In this document: positions 42,890 through 51,795 of the stretch, piece by piece
How positions within the stretch are numbered: position 1 is the stretch's first letter
Layout of the letters: every line of letters starts with the position of its first letter
DNA from: Bradyrhizobium sp. SRS-191
GTDB taxonomy: Bacteria > Pseudomonadota > Alphaproteobacteria > Rhizobiales > Xanthobacteraceae
Reading direction: 5' to 3'
NCBI RefSeq assembly: GCF_024586915.1
Contig: NZ_JANBVS010000012.1
Coordinates: 179,187-243,186 of the forward strand
Length of the DNA: 64,000 nt
Position numbers and translations under genes: made by a program
Notes under the pieces: generated by a model
Told to the model about the DNA's origin: nothing
Databases searched by the model: none
The model's input: only the letters and a program-made list of their open reading frames with translations

Positions 42890-44002
42890 TCAGTTCGGCG
42901 CGGCCGCGAAATGCGGCGGCGACTGCGGATTGAACATGGACAATGGCGGCGAGATGTCAGCGCGGTCGCGCGGCAGCGCCTCCCGCATGTCCCGCTGCAG
43001 AAAGGCGATCAGCTTTTCGCGGACCTCGCAGCGAAGATCCCAGGCCTGCGGCGCATTGCGCGCGCTCACCAGCGCCCGCAGCTCCATGGTGCGCGCATTA
43101 GTGTCGACGACCTGCAGATTGACCACAGCGCCATCCCAGATCTTGGATTCCTTAGCCACCTCCTCAAGCCGCTTGCGGATGCGCGGCACGTCGGCGGCAT
43201 AGTCGACGTGAAGCACCACCGAGCCGATCAGCGAGGCCGCATCGCGGGTCCAGTTCTGAAACGGGCGCTCGATGAAATACGACAGCGGCACCACCATGCG
43301 GCGCCAGTCCCACAGCCGGATCACGACATAGGTCGAGGCGATGTCCTCGACCCAGCCCCATTCGTTCTCGATGATGACGGCATCCTCGATCCGGATCGGC
43401 TGGGTGACGGCGATCTGCACGCCGGCGATCAGGTTGCTGAGCAGCGGCCTTGCTGCGAGACCGACGATCAGGCCGGCGGCACCGGCCGATGCGAACAGGC
43501 TGACGCCGTATTGCCTGACGGAATCGAACGTCATCAGCGCTGTGGAGACAGCGACGATGATGATCAGAGTATCGATCACGCGCTTGAAGACGCGAACCTG
43601 CGTGACGTGCTTGCGGGCGAGGAAATTCTCCGTGATGTCGTCGCGGAAGCGCTGCAGGTAGCGCGCCGACACCATGTCGACGACGCGGATGGTGATCCAG
43701 CCGATCAGCGCGATGGTCGCCACCACGAAGAGATGGGCCAACGCGCGCCGCCACCCCTCGTTCAGCGGCGCCAGCGGCAGCACCATGGCGACAGCGATCA
43801 AACAGAGTGCCAGCCGCGCAGGCCCTGCGGTCCGCTGCAGAATCGGCAGCAGGATCGACTTCCGTGGTCCGATCGCGCGCTTCACCAGGGCCCGCAGCAC
43901 CTTATAGACGAGCAGCGCGCCAAGGATGGCGCCGATGATCAAAGCCGGTCCGATCATCCAATCGGGGACCAGTGCCGACAGCTGCTGCACGAGTGCCTGC
44001 AT
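42890..44002 (-). CDS. MscS-family mechanosensitive channel protein
   Basis: This 370-residue protein has three to four N-terminal helices. The MscS pore-domain pattern follows (GVSLFASAGAAGLIVGLAARPLLSNLIAGVQIAVTQPIRIEDAVIIENEWGWVEDIASTYVVIRLWDWRRMVVPLSYF). The C-terminal soluble domain contains RLEEVAKESKIWDG. It relieves osmotic pressure at the inner membrane or serves a related transport function. ATG 44002 is chosen because it follows a GGAGAG site; 44029 is an alternative. Confidence 0.9.
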   Translation of the reverse strand: MQALVQQLSALVPDWMIGPALIIGAILGALLVYKVLRALVKRAIGPRKSILLPILQRTAGPARLALCLIAVAMVLPLAPLNEGWRRALAHLFVVATIALIGWITIRVVDMVSARYLQRFRDDITENFLARKHVTQVRVFKRVIDTLIIIVAVSTALMTFDSVRQYGVSLFASAGAAGLIVGLAARPLLSNLIAGVQIAVTQPIRIEDAVIIENEWGWVEDIASTYVVIRLWDWRRMVVPLSYFIERPFQNWTRDAASLIGSVVLHVDYAADVPRIRKRLEEVAKESKIWDGAVVNLQVVDTNARTMELRALVSARNAPQAWDLRCEVREKLIAFLQRDMREALPRDRADISPPLSMFNPQSPPHFAAAPN

Positions 44003-44124
44003 GCCTTGTTCTCTCCCTTGCGGCCTCAAGGGCTCTCAACTCCTGAGACCGCGAGAGAGTCGGACGGCAGCCGCAGTGCAGCATTCTCTCGCTGCATGGC
44101 TTCGAGGCTTGCGTGCGGACGAAT

Positions 44125-44880
44125 CTAGACCGCCTTCGTCAAGGCTCCGTCGATGATGAGGTTGGTTCCCGAGATACGGCTGGCCCGCGGGCTCGCCAGC
44201 ATCACCACGCCATAGGCAACCTCTTCGGCGGTTCCCATTCGTCCCGTCGGGTTGAGGCCCATCGCCATCTTGAACAGATCAGGCGATCCGTTCTCGATGT
44301 TCTGCCAGATGCCGCCTTCGAAATAGGTGTTTCCTGGCGACACAGCGTTGACGCGGATTCCCTTGCTGACGAGCTGGTGCGCGAGGCCCTTTGCATAATG
44401 AATCAACGCGCCCTTGATGGCGCCGTAGGATCCGGCGGCGAAGTCGACCTCGAAGCCGGATACGCTGGAGATGATGCTGATCGATGCGGATTTGGACTGC
44501 TCCAGATAAGGAGTTGCCGCCGCGATCGCGTTGACCGTGTGCATCATGTCGACGCGGAAGGATTTATCCCAGGTTTCAGCGGTATCGCCGACGGCAAGTG
44601 CACTGACATTGCAGACCACGCAGTCGACGCCTCCGAGCTCCTTCGCGGCACCGTCGACCCAGCCCTTCAGCGCGACGGGATCGGCAACGTCGATGCTCTG
44701 CCCCCACGCCTTCACGCCCTTGGCTGCCAGCTTCGCCACGACCTTGCTCACAGCCTCCCCATCACGGGCGCAGATCGCCACGTTGGCGCCTTCGGCAGCA
44801 AACAATTCGGCAGTCGCAAGCCCGATACCCTTGCTTCCCCCCGTGATCAGCACGCTCTTCCCGGCCAATCCCAGATCCAT
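44125..44880 (-). CDS. Short-chain dehydrogenase/reductase
   Basis: This 251-residue protein has the NAD(P)-binding glycine motif ITGGSKGIGLATAELF, VCNVSA in place of the NNAG motif, and the active-site Ser of ISIISSVSGFE with YGAIKGALI (Y-x3-K). It ends with a GRMGTAEEVAYGVVMLASPRASRISGTNLIIDG pattern of classical SDRs. It is last in the operon with the formamidase and ABC genes. The substrate is unknown. Confidence 0.88.
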   Translation of the reverse strand: MDLGLAGKSVLITGGSKGIGLATAELFAAEGANVAICARDGEAVSKVVAKLAAKGVKAWGQSIDVADPVALKGWVDGAAKELGGVDCVVCNVSALAVGDTAETWDKSFRVDMMHTVNAIAAATPYLEQSKSASISIISSVSGFEVDFAAGSYGAIKGALIHYAKGLAHQLVSKGIRVNAVSPGNTYFEGGIWQNIENGSPDLFKMAMGLNPTGRMGTAEEVAYGVVMLASPRASRISGTNLIIDGALTKAV

Positions 44881-44910
44881 GACGTTCTCCTTCGTTTCGA
44901 GTGGACGGCC

Positions 44911-45834
44911 TCAGCCGTGATAGCCGGCGAGCAAGGTCTTGTTGACCTTGCAGATGTAAGTGTATTTCGGATTGACCACCTGGGTGCAGCGCGCCTCGGC
45001 GACCTGGCCGAGCAGCATGTAGGCTTCGGGCGCTGGAATCTTCCAGTCATCCTCCAGCCAGTTGATCATCTCCTCGAATGCCGTCCGCATCGCATCCTCG
45101 AGCGGCCGCGCACAGCCGAGCGTGCAGATATGCGTCGGCGTCTCGATCCGCGGATGGTTCAACCGTGCTGGCGCCTTGTCGAGCGAGACCTTGACCGTGA
45201 GGTTCGCGGCGATTTCGATCGCGCCCATGCCATTCGCCTCGCCGTCGCCCTGGATGGCGTGACAGTCGCCCAGGAAGAGATGCGCGCCGTCCTTGTTGAC
45301 GCGAAAGAACACCGAATTGCCGGACGTGATTTCCTGAACATCGAGATTGCCGCCATGCGGGCCATTGTCGACGGTCAGCACCGCACCATGCACCGGCGCC
45401 ACGCCGGCAACGCCGATCATCGGCCGCACCGGCAGCTTCACATGCTCGTTCCACAGCACGTGGCCATTCTCGACGGCGACGACGCGGGTCTGGATGCCGA
45501 ACTCCTTGCGCCGCACCCAATCGGGAAACATGCCGATGCCCGGCCACAGCGCAGTGAAGCCGAGGCGGTCGAGCTCCATGTCGAGGATGTCGAGCCGCAG
45601 CATGTCGCCCGGCTTGGCGCCGCGCACCTCGATCGGCCCCGTCGCACCATTGACGTATGGCAGCGTCACATCGCTCTCGACCAGCTGCTGGCCGAGCGTG
45701 CGGATCGTGCCGTCATTGACGTTGATGGCGCATTCGACGACGAAGATCTCGCCAGGCTCGACCGACGCGATGAACGCGTCGTCGCCGGAGAGCGCGTATT
45801 TGATATTGCCGGCCTTACTGACGCGCTTTGACAT
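44911..45834 (-). CDS. Acetamidase/formamidase-family amidohydrolase
   Basis: This 307-residue protein matches the FmdA/AmdA family: PVNGPIxV-type opening in NGATGPIEVRGAKPGDMLRLDILDMEL, NEHVKLPVRPMIGVAGVAP, VHGAVLTVDNGPHGGNLDVQEITSGNSVFFRVNKDGAHLFLGDCHAIQGDGE, and LGCARPLEDAMRTAFEEMI. The zinc-binding Asp/His region is in GDCHA. It would release ammonia from formamide or a small amide. The start at 45834 is an ATG. It follows the permease gene by 35 bp. Confidence 0.88.
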   Translation of the reverse strand: MSKRVSKAGNIKYALSGDDAFIASVEPGEIFVVECAINVNDGTIRTLGQQLVESDVTLPYVNGATGPIEVRGAKPGDMLRLDILDMELDRLGFTALWPGIGMFPDWVRRKEFGIQTRVVAVENGHVLWNEHVKLPVRPMIGVAGVAPVHGAVLTVDNGPHGGNLDVQEITSGNSVFFRVNKDGAHLFLGDCHAIQGDGEANGMGAIEIAANLTVKVSLDKAPARLNHPRIETPTHICTLGCARPLEDAMRTAFEEMINWLEDDWKIPAPEAYMLLGQVAEARCTQVVNPKYTYICKVNKTLLAGYHG

Positions 45835-45869
45835 GATCACTCCCTGCTGTTCATTCGGATTGATTTTTT

Positions 45870-46715
45870 TCATCGCAGCTGGCGCCGCCACGGCATCAAG
45901 AGCTGCTCGATCTTGCCGACGGCGAAGGTGAGGGCGAGCGCCAACGCGATGGTGGCGACGAGGGCAGCGAAGACCTTCGGGATGATGTAAAGTGACCCCG
46001 CCTTGAAGATCGCGTGCCCCAGCCCCTCGGACGACGACATGAACTCGCCGACGATCGCCCCGATCAGGGCGAAGCCCACTGTGAGCTTCAGCCCGGCGAA
46101 GATGTCGGTGAGCGAGGCCGGCACCACCAGCTTGCGGAAGATCTGGAATTTCGAGGCGCCGAGCGTGCGCAACAGATTGATCTGGTCGGGATCGACGCCG
46201 GTCGCCCCTTTGTAGGAGGTCACCAGCGCCACAATCACGACTGACAAGGTTGACATCGCAACCTTCGAGATCAGCCCGGTGCCGAACCAGATGATGATGA
46301 TCGGCGCTAGCGCGATGATCGGGATCGAGCCGAGCGCGATCACGAACGGCTCGACCACGCGCGAGACGAAGCGCGAATACCACAGCGACAGCCCGACCAG
46401 CGTGCCGATGCAGTTGCCGACGAAGAAGCCAAGCAGCGTCTCCAGGCCCGTGACGTAAGTGTCGCGCAACAGGCTGCCGTCAGCAGCCATTTGCGACAGG
46501 AATTTGAAGATCGCCGAGGGCGAGCCGAACATGAAGGCGGCTGCCTTGTTCTGGCCCGTTGCGTACTCCCAGAACGCCAGAAAAGCCGCGAGGACGACGA
46601 GCTGCGTAGCAAGCACCGCAAGCATGCTGCGCAGGCGCAGCCAGCGGCGTCCCGGCGCAATCATTGCCTTGGAAGCCGGCGCGGGCACCGGCGCATTGTC
46701 GATATCGGCCGTCAT
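45870..46715 (-). CDS. ABC transporter permease, nitrate/sulfonate/taurine type
   Basis: This 281-residue permease has six helices. The TauC/SsuC-like loop is LLRTLGASKFQIFRKLVVPASLTDIFAGLKLTVGFALIGAIVGEFMSSSEGLGHAIFKAGSLY. Its start overlaps the ATPase stop by four bases. The linked amidase suggests that the importer brings in an amide or urea-like nitrogen compound. Confidence 0.9.
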   Translation of the reverse strand: MTADIDNAPVPAPASKAMIAPGRRWLRLRSMLAVLATQLVVLAAFLAFWEYATGQNKAAAFMFGSPSAIFKFLSQMAADGSLLRDTYVTGLETLLGFFVGNCIGTLVGLSLWYSRFVSRVVEPFVIALGSIPIIALAPIIIIWFGTGLISKVAMSTLSVVIVALVTSYKGATGVDPDQINLLRTLGASKFQIFRKLVVPASLTDIFAGLKLTVGFALIGAIVGEFMSSSEGLGHAIFKAGSLYIIPKVFAALVATIALALALTFAVGKIEQLLMPWRRQLR

Positions 46716-47536
46716 TGCAGCACCACGTCGAGATCGGCCCAGATCTGGCGGACATAGTCGCTGAAACCGGCCGTCTGTCGCGCTGCCATCATATCACGGC
46801 GATCGCCGCCGAGCGCGATGTCGTAGACCGTCTTGACCCTGGTCGGGCGCTTCGACAGCACGATCACGCGGTCGGCGAGCGACACCGCCTCCTCGATATC
46901 GTGGGTGATCAGCAGCAGCGAGCGCCGTCCCTCCCGCACCAATTTCACGGTGTCGTTCTCGATCAGAAGCTTGCTCTGGAAATCCAGTGCGGCAAACGGC
47001 TCGTCGAGCAAGAGCACGTCGGGCTCATTGACCAGCGTGCGCGCAAGCGCCACGCGCTGGCGCATGCCGCCGGACAAGGTCGACGGGTATTGATCGGCGA
47101 AACCGTGCAGTCCAAGTTGGTCGAGCATCGCGCGGCAGCGGTCCTCGGCCTGCGCCGCCGGCACGCCGCGGATCTCGAGACCGAGCATGGTGTTGCCGAG
47201 CGCGGTGCGCCACGGCAGCAACAGATCCTTCTGCAGCATGTATCCGACATTCTGCGGCTGGCCTGCGACCTCCCGGCCATGCCAGCGGATGCGGCCCGCA
47301 TCGGGCGCGAGCAGTCCGCACAACGTGTTCAGCAGCGTCGTCTTTCCGCAGCCGGACGGACCGACGATGCTGATGATCTCCCCTTCTCTCAGCGTCAGGC
47401 TGAGATCGCCGATGACCGGCATGATGCGGCCACCGTCGAGCTCGTAGCTCTTGGCCACGTGCTCGACGACGAGCGGGGGCGCGGGCGCTGCCACAGCGCC
47501 CGGCCCCACTTGCATCGTAACGCTCACCTCAGTCAT
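46712..47536 (-). CDS. ABC transporter ATPase, nitrate/sulfonate/taurine type
   Basis: This 274-residue ATPase has Walker A GPSGCGKTTLL, signature TLSGGMRQRVALARTL, Walker B PDVLLLDEPFAALD and a H-loop LITHDIEEAV. The start ATG 47536 overlaps the binding-protein stop. Short PAPAPP linker at the N-terminus. It energises the importer of the amidase operon. Confidence 0.92.
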   Translation of the reverse strand: MTEVSVTMQVGPGAVAAPAPPLVVEHVAKSYELDGGRIMPVIGDLSLTLREGEIISIVGPSGCGKTTLLNTLCGLLAPDAGRIRWHGREVAGQPQNVGYMLQKDLLLPWRTALGNTMLGLEIRGVPAAQAEDRCRAMLDQLGLHGFADQYPSTLSGGMRQRVALARTLVNEPDVLLLDEPFAALDFQSKLLIENDTVKLVREGRRSLLLITHDIEEAVSLADRVIVLSKRPTRVKTVYDIALGGDRRDMMAARQTAGFSDYVRQIWADLDVVLQ

Positions 47537-48579
47537 TTGAGACTGGCGATCGCCTTCTCTGCGAACGAGTTGTCGATGATCTGGTCGAACGGCACCGAGC
47601 CCTTGGCGTTGCCGAGATAGACCTGCATCTCCATCAGGTTCGCCCACTGATCGGTCTTGGTCATCACCGATTGCGCCGGGATCAGATATTTCAGCTCGGC
47701 ATCGATCGCCTTGTCGACGACCTCGCCGGGCAGGTCCGGGAATTCCTTGCGCGCCACCTCCTTCGAGAAGGCCGGATCGGCGTAGGTCTTGCGCGAGGCC
47801 TCCTCGAACGAGGTCACCAGCGCCTGCACCATCTCCGGATCCTTCTGGATCGTCGTGGGCAGCACCATGATGCCGGTGTTGCAGAACGGGCCGATGTAGT
47901 TGGAGAAGTCGAAAACCACCTTGGCACCCTGCGCCTCGGCAGCGGCGACGCTCGGCTGATAGGCGATGGCGATGTCGGCCTGCCCCGCCAGCATCGCGGC
48001 GATCTCGGTGCCGGGATTGACCGGAACGATGGTCGCATCGACGCCGACCTTCATGCCCGCCTTCTCCAACAGCCGCTTGGCGACGCTATAGTTGGTGTTG
48101 GGCTCCGGCGAGGTCACGATCTTGAGGCCCTTGAACCCCTTTGGATCGGTGATCGGCTCGAGCGTCTTGGAGACGCCGAAATAGTGCGCGCGCTGCACGA
48201 CTGTGCCGACGACGACGCCAGGGCCGCCGTTCTCGCGCGAGATCTGCGCCATGGTCGCATCGCCGATCGCGAAATCGGCGGAGCCGCCGAGCACCGCGGC
48301 GAAGGTCTGGGTGTCGCCGCCGGCGGCGCTCACCTGCATGTCCAAGCCGTTTTTCTTGAAGATGCCGGCATGCATGCCGACGTAGAGATTGATGTAGCCG
48401 AGATTGTGCACGGCCTCGCTGAAGCGGACCGTCTTCAGGCCGGCTGCTGCGGCCCTGCCCGTTCCAAGCAGCGCCGGTGCGCTGAGGCCCGCCGCCACGG
48501 CAGCTGACGTCATCAGGAAACGACGGCGATCAATCGATGGATTTGCGCTCGCAGATAATGCCGAGACACGTTCGCTCAT
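47533..48579 (-). CDS. Periplasmic binding protein, nitrate/sulfonate/taurine type
   Basis: This 348-residue protein has a twin-arginine-like signal (SIDRRRFLMTSAAVAAGLSAPALLG). An NMT1/TauA-type domain follows (SEAVHNLGYINLYVGMHAGIFKKNGLDMQVSAAGGDTQTFAAVLGGSADFAIGDATM). The RRRF context suggests Tat export. It is first in a five-gene operon with ATPase, permease, amidase and SDR. Its ligand is not predictable from the sequence alone. Confidence 0.9.
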   Translation of the reverse strand: MSERVSALSASANPSIDRRRFLMTSAAVAAGLSAPALLGTGRAAAAGLKTVRFSEAVHNLGYINLYVGMHAGIFKKNGLDMQVSAAGGDTQTFAAVLGGSADFAIGDATMAQISRENGGPGVVVGTVVQRAHYFGVSKTLEPITDPKGFKGLKIVTSPEPNTNYSVAKRLLEKAGMKVGVDATIVPVNPGTEIAAMLAGQADIAIAYQPSVAAAEAQGAKVVFDFSNYIGPFCNTGIMVLPTTIQKDPEMVQALVTSFEEASRKTYADPAFSKEVARKEFPDLPGEVVDKAIDAELKYLIPAQSVMTKTDQWANLMEMQVYLGNAKGSVPFDQIIDNSFAEKAIASLK

Positions 48580-49166
48580 GGTGCAGAACTCCTCCCAGGC
48601 GTTGAAAGTTCGTGGGGGAGACTATGGTGAGGCGCCTATCCAGCAAGGCGAAATAACAGACGCGATCTGCTGAAAAGCTGACAACAACGAGGACGGCAGA
48701 GACCGCCATCACTGCGTGACGCTGCGCGCTGCCGAGCGCTTGTCACCTTGCTGCCGCTTCTCCAGCCGCCTTGGTCAAACGTGCATCGCAGCACGGGCAA
48801 TAATGTCAATTTTGCCATTCAGGCCGCACAAAGAAATTGCACGTCCGGATCGGTGGCCCGCGCGCCCCAGGGAACTCACACAAGAGGCGCGACGGGGTCG
48901 GCGTCAACCTCGTTTTGCGTTGGCACGAATATGCATCCTCCGCATGCGCCGCCCACATTCATGCTGTTGTCACGAACCGTACCCAACGGCGTGGGCCTCA
49001 CCTGCGCCTGGTCGGGTCTCGAACATTGTTGTCATTCGCAATCGCAGCATCAGCAAAACGAGTGTTGCGTTTCCGACAACACATTGATGTTGATGGCTAA
49101 TGGCATATCGCTTGCAATGCACAATGCGCCTCGCTATTGCAGCGCAGAAATTTCTTGGAGTGCGAC
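48580..49166. other. Long intergenic region between the ABC operon and ahpC
   Basis: About 590 bp with no coding frame that I can support. The open frame from 48748 on has atypical Cys/His/Ser-rich composition. The last 100 bp before ahpC are AT-richer and probably hold its promoter. I looked for an OxyR-type ATAG...CTAT dyad but found no convincing match. Confidence 0.5.
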
Positions 49167-49721
49167 ATGCTCGGAATTGGAAGTAAGCTGCCTTCGTTCG
49201 AAATCGTCGGTGTGAAGCCCGGTTTTCATCTGCAGGAGGAGAAGGGCGAGAGCGCCTTCGAGACCCTGACCGAGACCAGCTTCCCCGGGAAGTGGAAGAT
49301 CATCTTCTTCTATCCGAAGGACTTCACCTTCGTCTGCCCGACCGAGATCGCCGAGTTCGCGCGCCTGTCGAGCGACTTTGCCGATCGCGATGCGGTCGTG
49401 CTCGGCGGCTCCACCGATAACGAGTTCTGCAAGCTGGCCTGGCGCCGCGACCACAAGGATCTGCACAAGCTGCCGATCTGGCAGTTCGCCGACACCAAGG
49501 GCTCGCTCGTCGACGGCCTCGGCGTCCGCTCGCCCGACGGCGTCGCCTATCGCTACACGTTCATTGTCGACCCGGACAATACGATCCAGCACGTCTATGC
49601 GACCAACCTCAACGTCGGCCGCGCGCCGAAGGACACGCTGCGCGTGCTCGACGCGCTGCAGACCGACGAGCTCTGCCCGTGCAACCGCGAGGTCGGCGGC
49701 GAGACCCTGAAGGTCGCTTGA
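49167..49721 (+). CDS. ahpC: Peroxiredoxin AhpC
   Basis: This 184-residue thiol peroxidase reduces H2O2, organic peroxides and peroxynitrite. The peroxidatic Cys57 sits in FYPKDFTFVCPTEIAEF, and the resolving side shows Cys170 and Cys172 in ELCPCNREVGG. The C-PC arrangement and pairing with ahpD match the mycobacterial/alphaproteobacterial type, which uses AhpD rather than AhpF for reduction. The ATG at 49167 gives the family's normal N-terminus. ahpD follows by two bases. Confidence 0.96.
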   Translation: MLGIGSKLPSFEIVGVKPGFHLQEEKGESAFETLTETSFPGKWKIIFFYPKDFTFVCPTEIAEFARLSSDFADRDAVVLGGSTDNEFCKLAWRRDHKDLHKLPIWQFADTKGSLVDGLGVRSPDGVAYRYTFIVDPDNTIQHVYATNLNVGRAPKDTLRVLDALQTDELCPCNREVGGETLKVA

Positions 49722-49723
49722 TC

Positions 49724-50269
49724 ATGTCGATCGAGCAGCTGAAGGACCAGATCCCGGACTTCGCCAAGGACGTCAGGCTCAATTTGTCGTCCATGGCGTC
49801 GGACGACACGCTGTCGGCGCAGGCCAAGTATGGCCTGTTCGTCGCCTGCGCGATTGCGACTCGCAATCCGGCGGTGACGGCGGCTCTCGAATCGGTCGCC
49901 GCCGCGCATCTGTCGCCGGCTGCGCTGACAGCGGCAAAGTCCGCCGCCGCGATCATGGCGATGAACAACGTCTACTACCGCTTCGTGCACCTTGCCTCGA
50001 ACAAGGAGTACGCGACGATGCCGGCGCGGCTGCGAATGAACGTCATCGCCAATCCCGGCGTCGACAAGGCTGATTTCGAGCTGTGGTCGCTCGCGGTCTC
50101 CGCCATCAACGGCTGCGGTACCTGCATCGACGCGCATGAGAAGGTTCTGCAGGATGCGGGTGTGCCCACCGCCTCGATCCAGACTGCCGTCCGCTTTGCC
50201 GCCATCATCCAGTCGGTTGCCGTTGCCATCGAGGCCGCTGGTGTGACCGTCGCCCTGGCGGCCGAGTAG
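49724..50269 (+). CDS. ahpD: Alkyl hydroperoxide reductase AhpD
   Basis: This 181-residue helical carboxymuconolactone-decarboxylase-like protein has Cys131 and Cys134 in INGCGTCIDAHE, His138, and Glu119 upstream, matching the charge-relay residues of Mycobacterium AhpD. It reduces AhpC through dihydrolipoamide. It is co-transcribed with ahpC and followed by a strong terminator. Confidence 0.96.
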   Translation: MSIEQLKDQIPDFAKDVRLNLSSMASDDTLSAQAKYGLFVACAIATRNPAVTAALESVAAAHLSPAALTAAKSAAAIMAMNNVYYRFVHLASNKEYATMPARLRMNVIANPGVDKADFELWSLAVSAINGCGTCIDAHEKVLQDAGVPTASIQTAVRFAAIIQSVAVAIEAAGVTVALAAE

Positions 50270-50287
50270 AAATCGACCCGATATGTG

Positions 50288-50315
50288 AATGCGGCCGGCC
50301 CTGTCCGGCCGCATT
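50288..50315 (+). terminator. Rho-independent terminator after ahpCD
   Basis: AATGCGGCCGG (50288-50298) and CCGGCCGCATT (50305-50315) form an 11-bp stem with loop CCCTGT, immediately followed by TTCTTTTT. It begins 18 bases after the ahpD stop. Confidence 0.92.
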
Positions 50316-50773
50316 TTCTTTTTCACAATCTCCCGCAAAGATTGCAAAACCTGTATCCGCGCCTGCAACCGAGCGGGGAACTAAGCCTCTGAGTTCGCGG
50401 CAAAGTCGGGACAGTCGCGGCATCCAGATACTCCAACCGATCGTCCGGAGGGCATCAAAGCTTCCGGCTCTGCTCGCGCTTTACGAGCATTCATCAAGAC
50501 GACCAGCCGGGAAATTTCCATCAAATAGCCTTACCAACTCACGCTTCCCGCCAAGAACATTGATCAGCTTAAGGGCTAAGCAACATCGAATGTGACCAGG
50601 GCGGGCGAAAACCGTGGCGCCTGTGTCGGAAGGAAACCGGACCTGTCAGTCTCGACGGAAGCGTTGGTGCATTCCCTCCGAACTCGCAGCATGCGATCCT
50701 CGGCAGGACCACGCGTGCCTGACGCCCTGAATCTCTCTCCCACGATCCGATCGTCGGAGACAGGAGGCTAGTG
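50316..50773. other. Intergenic region, no gene seen
   Basis: About 460 bp between the ahpCD terminator and the Sel1-like gene. It has moderate GC and no supported coding frame. A strong AGGAGG ribosome-binding site ends six bases before the ATG at 50774. Confidence 0.5.
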
Positions 50774-51691
50774 ATGAGTGCTCCAGTTGAGAACGATCCG
50801 GCGAAGCCGGCGCCGCCATGGGCGAGCGAGGAGCTTCGCAAATATGCGCCGCGCCGGCACCAGCCGGACAACGGCGCTGTCGCCCAGGACGTGCCGGAGG
50901 AAGGCCCCCGTCTGCCGCATCACCTGATTGCGCGGAGCAGCTTCCTGCCGGCGCGGACGCCGGCGATCGATCTGGACGACGAGGAACAGCGTCGGGCGTG
51001 GAGCGCGAAGCTCGATCCCGTCGTGATGCCGCTGCCGCCGGAGGATACGGACAAGGCGTCCCGTCTTGGCGGCCTGATCAAGATCGGCGCGGCCATCGGC
51101 GTCGCGGCTTCGGTCGCCATGATCGTCGCGAACGCGATCTCCTTCGACAACGGCGCATCGACATCGGTCGGCAAGAGCCCGATCATGCCGTCCACCGTGC
51201 TCGAGAGCCTCGCCCAGATCGACCCGGCCGAGGCCAAGGTCGCGCAGGACGATCCGCCGCAAACCGTCGCCGCGCTGGCGGCGCCCAGCGCAACCGACGT
51301 CGTAACACGGGCCTGGCCGTCAGCTCCGCAATCGCCACCTCCGGCCGCCGTGGCTCCCGCGGTCTCGAGCCTGCCACCGGCGCTGCCTCCCGCCCCATCC
51401 CGTCCGACCGTTCCTCTGCCCCGCGACGAGGTCGACGCGCTGATGAAGCGCGGCCGCGATCTGCTCGCTGCGGGCGACGTCGCCAGCGCGCGCCTGATCC
51501 TCACCCGGCTGTCGGACGCAGGAATCGCCGACGCCTCTCTCCTGCTCGCACGCACCTATGATCCGGCCGAGCTGACGAAATCGCGCCTCCTCGGGGCCGT
51601 GCCTGACGCGGCCAAGGCCCGCACCTGGTATCTGAAGGCTGCGGAGCAAGGATCACCGGAAGCCAGCCGCCGCATCTCCGCGGCACGCTGA
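50774..51691 (+). CDS. Membrane-anchored Sel1-repeat-like protein
   Basis: This 305-residue protein has a cytoplasmic N-terminal region of about 100 residues and one membrane helix (LIKIGAAIGVAASVAMIVANAI). A Pro/Ala-rich linker leads to a C-terminal helical region with DALMKRGRDLLAAGDVASARLILTRLSDAGIADASLLLARTYDP ... DAAKARTWYLKAAEQGSPEASRRI, matching TPR/Sel1 repeats. AGGAGG precedes the ATG. It lies 104 bp upstream of the double binding-protein gene on the same strand and may be its partner. Confidence 0.75.
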   Translation: MSAPVENDPAKPAPPWASEELRKYAPRRHQPDNGAVAQDVPEEGPRLPHHLIARSSFLPARTPAIDLDDEEQRRAWSAKLDPVVMPLPPEDTDKASRLGGLIKIGAAIGVAASVAMIVANAISFDNGASTSVGKSPIMPSTVLESLAQIDPAEAKVAQDDPPQTVAALAAPSATDVVTRAWPSAPQSPPPAAVAPAVSSLPPALPPAPSRPTVPLPRDEVDALMKRGRDLLAAGDVASARLILTRLSDAGIADASLLLARTYDPAELTKSRLLGAVPDAAKARTWYLKAAEQGSPEASRRISAAR

Positions 51692-51795
51692 CGTCTCGGA
51701 CTGAGAAGCGCGCGAACGCGATCGGACCGCTCTCGGCAGAAGAGCGGCCGCAGTCGCCTGCGCTCAATCGAAGACAACATCGACGGGGAGGGACC

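Noticed and set aside
49040..49166. Possible OxyR site upstream of ahpC
   Set aside because: No ATAG-N7-CTAT type dyad of adequate quality was found, although promoter-like AT-rich sequence is present.
48748..49215. Open frame in the gap before ahpC
   Set aside because: Cys/His/Ser-rich translation with no family likeness, and it runs into ahpC in another frame.
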